From: Deltaproteobacteria bacterium
Lineage (GTDB): Bacteria > Desulfobacterota > JAFDIG01
Assembly (NCBI GenBank): GCA_019308145.1
Contig: JAFDIG010000001.1
Span: 1-29,213, forward strand
DNA length: 29,213 bases
Direction of reading: 5' to 3'
Within the stretch, counting starts at the first letter, position 1. Each line of letters starts with the position of its first letter. Below the pieces are notes generated by a model. That model ran no database searches, was not told where the DNA came from, and saw nothing but the letters and a program-made list of their open reading frames with translations. Positions 23,907 through 29,213 of this stretch are shown piece by piece. The translations under genes and the position numbers were made by a program.

Positions 23907-24803
23907 ATGTTTAACCTTAAGAGAAATATTAAAGAAAAATTCTGGAAATGGATTTTTTTCTTTTTAGCATTTATATCAGTAACAATATTAGCTTTGATCT
24001 CGCTTTTTCTCTTTTTAGAAGCTTTTCCTATCTTTAAAAGTGTAGGATTTTTTGAATTTCTTTTTGGAAAATTTTGGTATCCTACTTATGATCCACCTGC
24101 CTTCGGCATTTTACCAATGATAGTTGCATCAATCTCGGTAACTATCCTCTCTTCTATTTTTGCTATTCCCTTTGGGCTTTTGACCGCAATATATATTTCT
24201 GAAGTTGCACAAAAAAGGATAAAAGAGATTATAAAACCAATAATTGAACTTTCAGCAAGCATCCCTTCTGTAGTGATTGGCTTTTTTGGAATGGTTGTTG
24301 TCGCACCATGGTTGCAAGCTAAATTTGATATTCCAACAGGACTTAATATCTTTAATGCATCATTAATGTTGGCAGTTATGGCTATTCCAACAATCTGCTC
24401 GATCTCCGAGGATGCATTAAACGCTGTCCCTTTTGAATACAGAGAAGCATCATTTGCTTTAGGCTCAACAAAATGGGAAACCATCTGGCATGTTATTGTT
24501 CCCGCTGCCTTACCAGGGATTACCATTGCCTCAATATTAGGGATAGGTAGGGTTATGGGGGAAACAATGGTAGTTCTTATGGTTACAGGGGGGGCAGCTA
24601 TGATACCTCATTCAATATTTGACCCCGCACGTCCACTTCCTGCATCTATTGCAGCAGAGATGGGAGAAGCCCCTTTTAGAAGCCTTCATTATCATGCTCT
24701 TTTTGGTTGTGGACTTGTTCTATTTTTTATGACCCTTTTCTTTAATATTTTAGCTGAGTTTATAAGAAATAGGTTTAGAACAAAAGGGGCTGGCACCTTA
24801 TGA
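23907..24803 (+). CDS. pstC: Phosphate ABC transporter permease PstC
   Basis: A 298-residue inner-membrane permease with six hydrophobic segments. PstC features include FGILPMIVASISVTILSS, ELSASIPSVVIGFFGM, and the ATPase-coupling loop EASFALGSTKWETIWHVIVPAALPGI (the EAA motif), followed by GRVMGETMVVLMVTGG. It pairs with PstA to form the channel driven by PstB. The ATG is 12 bases after AAGGAG, a longer spacing than usual. It overlaps pstA by four bases (ATGA), so the two are made together. Confidence 0.95.
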   Translation: MFNLKRNIKEKFWKWIFFFLAFISVTILALISLFLFLEAFPIFKSVGFFEFLFGKFWYPTYDPPAFGILPMIVASISVTILSSIFAIPFGLLTAIYISEVAQKRIKEIIKPIIELSASIPSVVIGFFGMVVVAPWLQAKFDIPTGLNIFNASLMLAVMAIPTICSISEDALNAVPFEYREASFALGSTKWETIWHVIVPAALPGITIASILGIGRVMGETMVVLMVTGGAAMIPHSIFDPARPLPASIAAEMGEAPFRSLHYHALFGCGLVLFFMTLFFNILAEFIRNRFRTKGAGTL

Positions 24804-25654
24804 AAAAAAGAAAGATTATCTCAAAATTTGGAACCTTCATCTTAAGATTATCTGCATTTTTAGTAATTGGCGCTATTGGGATTATTATTTACTTTATCAT
24901 ATATCATGGAATTTCTGTTATCTCTTGGGAATTTTTAACCTCAATGCCAGTAGATAGCATGACAAAAGGAGGAATCTTTCCTGCAATAGTTGGAACATTT
25001 TATCTATCGTTCGGTGCTATTATTGTTGCTTTCCCATTAGGAGTAGCTGCAGGAATTTATATGAGTGAATATGCAAAAGAGGGAATTATTTTAAGGATAA
25101 TCCGCATTGGAATAAACAATTTAGCTGGGGTTCCTTCAGTTGTCTTTGGGCTTTTTGGGCTCGCTCTTTTTGTTGTATATTTTAAATTTGGATCTTCTAT
25201 CCTATCTGGTTCTCTAACTTTAGGCTTTTTAATCCTTCCTACAATAATTGCTGCATCTGAAGAGGCGTTAAAATCAGTGCCACCAACATTTAGAGAAGCA
25301 TCTCTTGCTCTTGGGGTTTCTAAAATCTCAACCATCCTAAAGGTTGTTTTGCCATCAGCTCTTCCTGGTATATTAACAGGCTCTATTCTTGGGATAGCAA
25401 GGGCAGCAGGAGAGACAGCACCTATTATGTTTACTGCTGCTGCTTTTTACACTGCTAAACTTCCTTCTTCTATATTTGATGAGGTAATGGCTTTGCCATA
25501 TCATATATATGTGCTTGCAACAGCTGGAACAAATATTGAGAAGACCCGTCCAATTCAATATGGAACAGCTCTAATTCTTCTTATTCTAATTCTTTGTATA
25601 AATATGGTTGCTATACTAATTCGCTTTCATATCAGGAGAAAAAGAAAATGGTAA
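24800..25654 (+). CDS. pstA: Phosphate ABC transporter permease PstA
   Basis: A 284-residue inner-membrane permease, partner of PstC. It has six hydrophobic segments, GGIFPAIVGTFYLSFGAI, NLAGVPSVVFGLFGLALF, the EAA coupling loop EASLALGVSKISTILKVVLPSALPGI, and ARAAGETAPIMFTAAAF. Its start overlaps the pstC stop and its end overlaps pstB by seven bases, which fits tight stoichiometry. A family-typical length, with nothing unusual. Confidence 0.95.
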   Translation: MKKRKIISKFGTFILRLSAFLVIGAIGIIIYFIIYHGISVISWEFLTSMPVDSMTKGGIFPAIVGTFYLSFGAIIVAFPLGVAAGIYMSEYAKEGIILRIIRIGINNLAGVPSVVFGLFGLALFVVYFKFGSSILSGSLTLGFLILPTIIAASEEALKSVPPTFREASLALGVSKISTILKVVLPSALPGILTGSILGIARAAGETAPIMFTAAAFYTAKLPSSIFDEVMALPYHIYVLATAGTNIEKTRPIQYGTALILLILILCINMVAILIRFHIRRKRKW

Positions 25655-26406
25655 ATCCAATTATCAAACTTGAAAATCTGAATTTTTACTATGGAGTTGT
25701 AAAGGCTCTTTCTAATATTACCATGAATTTTAATAGAAATTGTGTTACTGCCATTATTGGACCATCAGGATGTGGAAAATCAACTTTGCTTAGACTTCTT
25801 AATCGGATGAATGATTTGATAGATAACACAAGGGTTGAAGGAAAGGTAGAGATAGATGGAAAAGATATCTATTCTAATAATGTTGATCCTGTTGAGGTAA
25901 GGAAAAAGGTTGGTATGGTTTTTCAAAAGCCAAATCCTTTCCCAAAATCCATATATAAAAATATTGCTTTTGGACCAAAAATAAATCGTTTAGCAAGAGG
26001 AAGCAAATTAGATGATCTTGTAGAGGAAAGCTTAAAAGCAGCAGCCCTATGGGATGAAGTAAAGGATATTTTGCACCACTCTGCGATGGAGCTCTCAGGA
26101 GGTCAGCAGCAAAGGCTTTGCATAGCAAGGGCACTTGCAATGAAACCAGAGATATTGTTGATGGATGAACCAACCAGTGCACTTGACCCGATCTCAACCG
26201 CCCGAATTGAAGATCTGATAGAAGATTTAAAAGAAAAATATAGTATAATCATTGTAACACATAATATGCAGCAGGCAGCAAGAATTTCCGACTTTACAGC
26301 CTTTTTATACCTTGGGCAACTTATAGAATATGATAAAACCGAAAAGATCTTTACCAATCCCAGCAATAAAAAGACCGAGGATTATATCACAGGGAGGTTT
26401 GGATAA
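25648..26406 (+). CDS. pstB: Phosphate ABC transporter ATPase PstB
   Basis: A 252-residue cytoplasmic ATPase powering PstCA. Walker A is GPSGCGKST, the signature is LSGGQQQRLCIARAL, Walker B is ILLMDEPTSALDP, and the H-loop is IIVTHNMQQA. The Q-loop follows in VGMVFQKPNPFP. ATG at 25648 has AGGAG nine bases upstream. A frame extension back to 25594 lies inside pstA and adds no homology. The next gene starts immediately after its stop. Confidence 0.97.
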   Translation: MVNPIIKLENLNFYYGVVKALSNITMNFNRNCVTAIIGPSGCGKSTLLRLLNRMNDLIDNTRVEGKVEIDGKDIYSNNVDPVEVRKKVGMVFQKPNPFPKSIYKNIAFGPKINRLARGSKLDDLVEESLKAAALWDEVKDILHHSAMELSGGQQQRLCIARALAMKPEILLMDEPTSALDPISTARIEDLIEDLKEKYSIIIVTHNMQQAARISDFTAFLYLGQLIEYDKTEKIFTNPSNKKTEDYITGRFG

Positions 26407-27081
26407 ATGGATAAAAACCCAATAAGAAGCCATTATGATGATAAACTAAATCATATAAAAGAACAACTTGTCTATATGGCTGGCTTGGTAGAGAAAAGCG
26501 TTGAAGATGCAGTAAAATCCCTTATCACATCTGATTCTGATTTGGCAAAGAAGGTTATTGAAGGGGACGACGAGATTGATTTACTTGAGTTAAAGATAGA
26601 AGATGAATCTATCAAACTTCTTGCTTTAAGGCAGCCTGCTGCAAGGGATTTGCGTTTTATTACAACAGCAATAAAGATAAATGCTCATCTGGAACGGATT
26701 GCTGATATGGCAGGAAATATTGCAGAAAGGGCTATAAAACTTTCAACTCAACCACCTATAAAACCATATATAGATATTCCTCATATGGCAAGGATCACAC
26801 AATGGATGATAAAAACATCTCTTGATGCCTTTATAAATGAAGACCCCGCCCTTGCTGAAAAGGTCAGAAATGAGGATCAGAAAATAGATAAACTTAATGA
26901 ACAGGTTTTCAGAGAACTTATCACATTTATGATGGAAGATCCTAAAACGATTACTCGTGCAATCTATATTATGGGAATATCAAAAAACCTTGAAAGAATA
27001 GCTGATCATGCAGAAACAATCGCAGAAATGGTAGTCTATATGGTCACTGGGAAAAGTGTAAGACATCAGAGAGAAAAATAG
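26407..27081 (+). CDS. phoU: Phosphate signalling regulator PhoU
   Basis: A 224-residue all-helical protein with two PhoU repeats. Their metal-binding signatures are around NAHLERIADMAGNIAE in the first and SKNLERIADHAETIAE in the second. PhoU connects PstSCAB activity to PhoR, keeping the regulon off when phosphate is plentiful. The ATG abuts the pstB stop with GGAGG nine bases upstream, inside pstB. Confidence 0.96.
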   Translation: MDKNPIRSHYDDKLNHIKEQLVYMAGLVEKSVEDAVKSLITSDSDLAKKVIEGDDEIDLLELKIEDESIKLLALRQPAARDLRFITTAIKINAHLERIADMAGNIAERAIKLSTQPPIKPYIDIPHMARITQWMIKTSLDAFINEDPALAEKVRNEDQKIDKLNEQVFRELITFMMEDPKTITRAIYIMGISKNLERIADHAETIAEMVVYMVTGKSVRHQREK

Positions 27082-27089
27082 ATAAAAAA

Positions 27090-28790
27090 ATGCGTAGAAT
27101 ATTTTTTATAACTATTATATCTATATTCATCTTTTTTGTTTTATTTTCCATTTCTTTTCTATCTAATATAAAACAAAAAAAAGAAGAGTTTATCACTAAA
27201 TATTTAGCTGAAAAATTACGCTTTTCCCTTGAATTTATTCCTTCCATGAATAATATTTCTGGCATTAATCAATTTGCAAAAAGATTAAGCAAGGCTGTTG
27301 GTGGTAGAATAACTATTATTGATAATAATGGAAGGATAATAGCAGATTCTTATAATTATGGATATGATAAAGATATTATCATAACCGCACCTGAGATTAA
27401 ATTGGCAGCTGAAAATAAGATGGGCTGGGCAAAGGTGATTAGAAAAGCTAATAAAAAGGGTAAAACTTTATGCATGGCATATCTTATTAAAAAAAGAGGA
27501 AAGGTTTATGGTTTTATAAGATGTTGTCTGCCAATAAATAAGCTTAAAATTATTATCCCTTCTCTTAAAGAGTTGTTCATAAAGAATTTATTATTCTCTT
27601 TAATCCCAACCTTAATAGTAACCTTATTACTCTTAAAATTCTTTGGCATCTCTATAAAGGGTATAAAAAAAGAGCTAAATGGTATATCTAATGAGTTTCA
27701 AATCGCAATATCTAATCAGGATTTAGCAAAGGATTTGCATTATCTCTTTTCAGAGATAAAAAAAAGGTATAAAAGCCTTTTAAATGAAAAAGAAGAAACA
27801 AAAAAATTGTTTAATAGTATGCCAGATGGAATTATTATTCTTGATAGGCATGGGAAAATTGAGGATCTTAACATCAAAGCCAAGATTATTTTAGGCAAAG
27901 AAAAGAAAGATCTTAAAGGAAAGAGTCTTCTTACTGCTTTCAGAATTGTTGAGCTTAAAACTCTGTGTGATAAATTCAAAGAAAACAAAGAACCTAAAAA
28001 AACAGAGATCAAAATTAAAGAGGAAAATAAATATTATGAGATTTCACTGCTCCCCATAAAAGAAGATAAGGTTCTTTTGATTTTTCGTGATATAACAAAT
28101 ATCAAAAAGGTGGCAAGAATAAAGAGTGATTTTGTTGCAAATGTTTCACATGAGTTAAAAACTCCTCTTGCTGCTATTTTAGGTTTTGTTGAAACATTGA
28201 AAAAAGAAGAGGAAAATGAAACCCATTTAAGGTTTTTAGAGATCATGGGAAGACAGGCCAGCAGGTTAAACAGGATTGTTGAGGATCTTTTAACACTCTC
28301 TAAAATAGAATTAAAGGAAACAAGGTTTAAATCAGAAAAAATTATCTTAAAAGATATTATCAGAAATCTCTTTTCCCTTTTTGATGAAAAGGCAAAAGGA
28401 AAAAAGATTAAACTTTTATCCTTTATACCTGATGATTTAAATCCCATAAAAGGGGATGCTTACTGGACAGAGCAACTCTTTATCAACCTTATTGATAATG
28501 CGATCAAATTTAACAAAGAAGATGGAAAAGTTATCATCATAGCTAAAAATATCAATAAAGATTTAGTTGAAGTTAAAGTAGAAGATACAGGAATAGGCAT
28601 TCCAGCTGAGCATATCCCAAGGTTGGGAGAAAGATTTTACAGAGTGGATAAGGATAGAAGCCGAAAAGAAGGGGGCACAGGTTTAGGACTTGCTATTTCA
28701 AAACATATCGTAGAAAGGCAAAATGGGAAGATGAGCATATCAAGTGAAATAGGGAAAGGAACAACGGTTACACTTTTACTGCCCTCTTAA
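27090..28790 (+). CDS. phoR: Phosphate regulon sensor histidine kinase PhoR
   Basis: A 566-residue membrane kinase. TM1 (about 4-26) and TM2 (about 163-185) enclose a periplasmic domain of about 135 residues, larger than in E. coli PhoR and like the Gram-positive and deltaproteobacterial forms. A linker and a PAS domain (about 240-345) follow. HisKA has VANVSHELKTPLAAILG with His354. The ATPase domain has NLIDNAIKFN, DTGIGIP and GGTGLGLAISKHIVE. Its place after phoU, in an operon with phoB at the other end, supports the name. There are eight bases between it and phoU. Its 3' end overlaps the converging ligase gene by 15 bases. Confidence 0.93.
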   Translation: MRRIFFITIISIFIFFVLFSISFLSNIKQKKEEFITKYLAEKLRFSLEFIPSMNNISGINQFAKRLSKAVGGRITIIDNNGRIIADSYNYGYDKDIIITAPEIKLAAENKMGWAKVIRKANKKGKTLCMAYLIKKRGKVYGFIRCCLPINKLKIIIPSLKELFIKNLLFSLIPTLIVTLLLLKFFGISIKGIKKELNGISNEFQIAISNQDLAKDLHYLFSEIKKRYKSLLNEKEETKKLFNSMPDGIIILDRHGKIEDLNIKAKIILGKEKKDLKGKSLLTAFRIVELKTLCDKFKENKEPKKTEIKIKEENKYYEISLLPIKEDKVLLIFRDITNIKKVARIKSDFVANVSHELKTPLAAILGFVETLKKEEENETHLRFLEIMGRQASRLNRIVEDLLTLSKIELKETRFKSEKIILKDIIRNLFSLFDEKAKGKKIKLLSFIPDDLNPIKGDAYWTEQLFINLIDNAIKFNKEDGKVIIIAKNINKDLVEVKVEDTGIGIPAEHIPRLGERFYRVDKDRSRKEGGTGLGLAISKHIVERQNGKMSISSEIGKGTTVTLLLPS

Positions 28791-29213
28791 TTTAAACCTC
28801 TGTATCTTTCCTGTTGAAGTTTTTGGGAGTTCCTTTACAAATTCTACCCATCTTGGATATTTATAAGGCGCTATACTTTTTTTAACAAACATTTGAATTT
28901 CTTTTGCAAGTTCCTCTGAGGGCTGGAATCCTTTTTTTAGTACAACAAAAGCTTTTGGTTTTATTAAGTTATGTTCATCCTTTTTTGCTACAACAGCAGA
29001 TTCAAGTACAGCAGGATGTGATGCTAAGGTATCTTCTATTTCTATTGGAGAGACCCATATCCCTCCAACTTTAAGCATATCATCTCCCCTGCCACAATAA
29101 TAATAGTATCCATCCTTATCACGATAATATTTATCTCCTGTATTAAACCATTCCCCTAACATAGATTTTTTTGTTTTTTCATGATGACGCCAGTAGAAAG
29201 CAGCAATTGATTC
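28776..29213 (-). CDS. Benzoate-CoA ligase-type enzyme, N-terminus beyond window edge
   Basis: The last 145 codons of an ANL-superfamily acyl/aryl-CoA ligase, open to the right edge. It begins ESIAAFYWRHHEKTK, then GEWFNTGDKYYRDKDGYYYYCGR (the TGD hinge region), DDMLKVGGIWVSPIEIE (hinge and A8 motif) and ends with TSTGKIQRFKLRG, carrying the catalytic A10 lysine. The WVSPIEIE and WRHHEKT elements are most like benzoate- and 4-hydroxybenzoate-CoA ligases, which activate aromatic acids as ATP-dependent CoA thioesters for anaerobic degradation. An acetyl-CoA-synthetase-like relative cannot be excluded without the missing part. Confidence 0.82.
   Translation of the reverse strand, partial: ESIAAFYWRHHEKTKKSMLGEWFNTGDKYYRDKDGYYYYCGRGDDMLKVGGIWVSPIEIEDTLASHPAVLESAVVAKKDEHNLIKPKAFVVLKKGFQPSEELAKEIQMFVKKSIAPYKYPRWVEFVKELPKTSTGKIQRFKLRGQ

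Noticed and set aside
25594..25647. Longer N-terminus for PstB
   Set aside because: The extra 18 residues lie inside pstA, lack homology, and the ATG at 25648 has a proper ribosome site.
1..29213. tRNA, rRNA, CRISPR arrays, insertion sequences or phage genes
   Set aside because: I read both strands for cloverleaf-like runs, regularly spaced repeats and transposase or integrase motifs and found none that I could support.

Overview
The window is A+T-rich DNA (about one third G+C by eye) with tightly packed genes, and it carries the parts list of a strictly anaerobic Gram-negative bacterium. The signs are SelB, radical SAM and polyferredoxin proteins, an AmrS enzyme, a TAXI-type TRAP receptor fragment, a benzoate-CoA-ligase-like protein, Tat and lipoprotein signals, and a LolB-like outer-membrane lipoprotein. 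This fits a Desulfobacterota-like (former Deltaproteobacteria) organism, possibly a thermophile. The lineage is inferred from gene content only.

Layout. 1-1377 (-): selB, cut off by the window edge. 1523-3903 (+): a FadR-type regulator with a textbook promoter and operator, then an NRAMP-fold transporter without the family's metal-binding motif, then a terminator. 3922-5777 (+): an MBL-fold protein and a Na+/Ca2+-exchanger-family protein that overlap by one base. 5960-8430 (+): a 15-TPR exported protein and a LolB-like lipoprotein. 8508-9518 (+): amrS, converging on and overlapping a fused NapH-NapG-like polyferredoxin (9494-11032, -), which is preceded by a Tat-exported DUF362 protein. 12008-14885 (-): a decayed locus with a GntR/FCD regulator, an UlaG-like MBL protein, and the 5' end of a TAXI receptor joined out of frame to the 3' half of a HpcH/HpaI aldolase. 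15225-15747 (+): speD, whose real start is a TTG. 15875-22052 (-): a possible four-gene unit, alaC, MBL protein, SAM methyltransferase, and a large hybrid histidine kinase with a complete internal phosphorelay. 22154-28790 (+): a complete phosphate operon, phoB-pstSCAB-phoU-phoR, with a three-repeat Pho box before pstS. 28776-29213 (-): the C-terminal part of a benzoate-CoA ligase-type enzyme, converging on phoR.

How the genes work together. The best-defined system is phosphate sensing and uptake. PhoR and PhoB sense and signal, PstSCAB imports phosphate, PhoU links transporter to kinase, and the Pho box connects PhoB to pstS. Two FCD-type GntR regulators each sit behind a promoter overlapped by a strong palindromic operator, and each appears to govern a small uptake or catabolic locus. 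One is intact (NRAMP-like transporter); the other has lost most of its genes (TAXI/aldolase). I did not find a clearly new defence or mobile system. The strongest unexplained items are the TAXI/aldolase deletion scar, a relic second pstS tail between pstS and pstC, the non-canonical NRAMP protein under FadR control, a 32-bp perfect palindrome with three phased GTATAC units, and a hyphenated palindrome that covers the phoB start codon.
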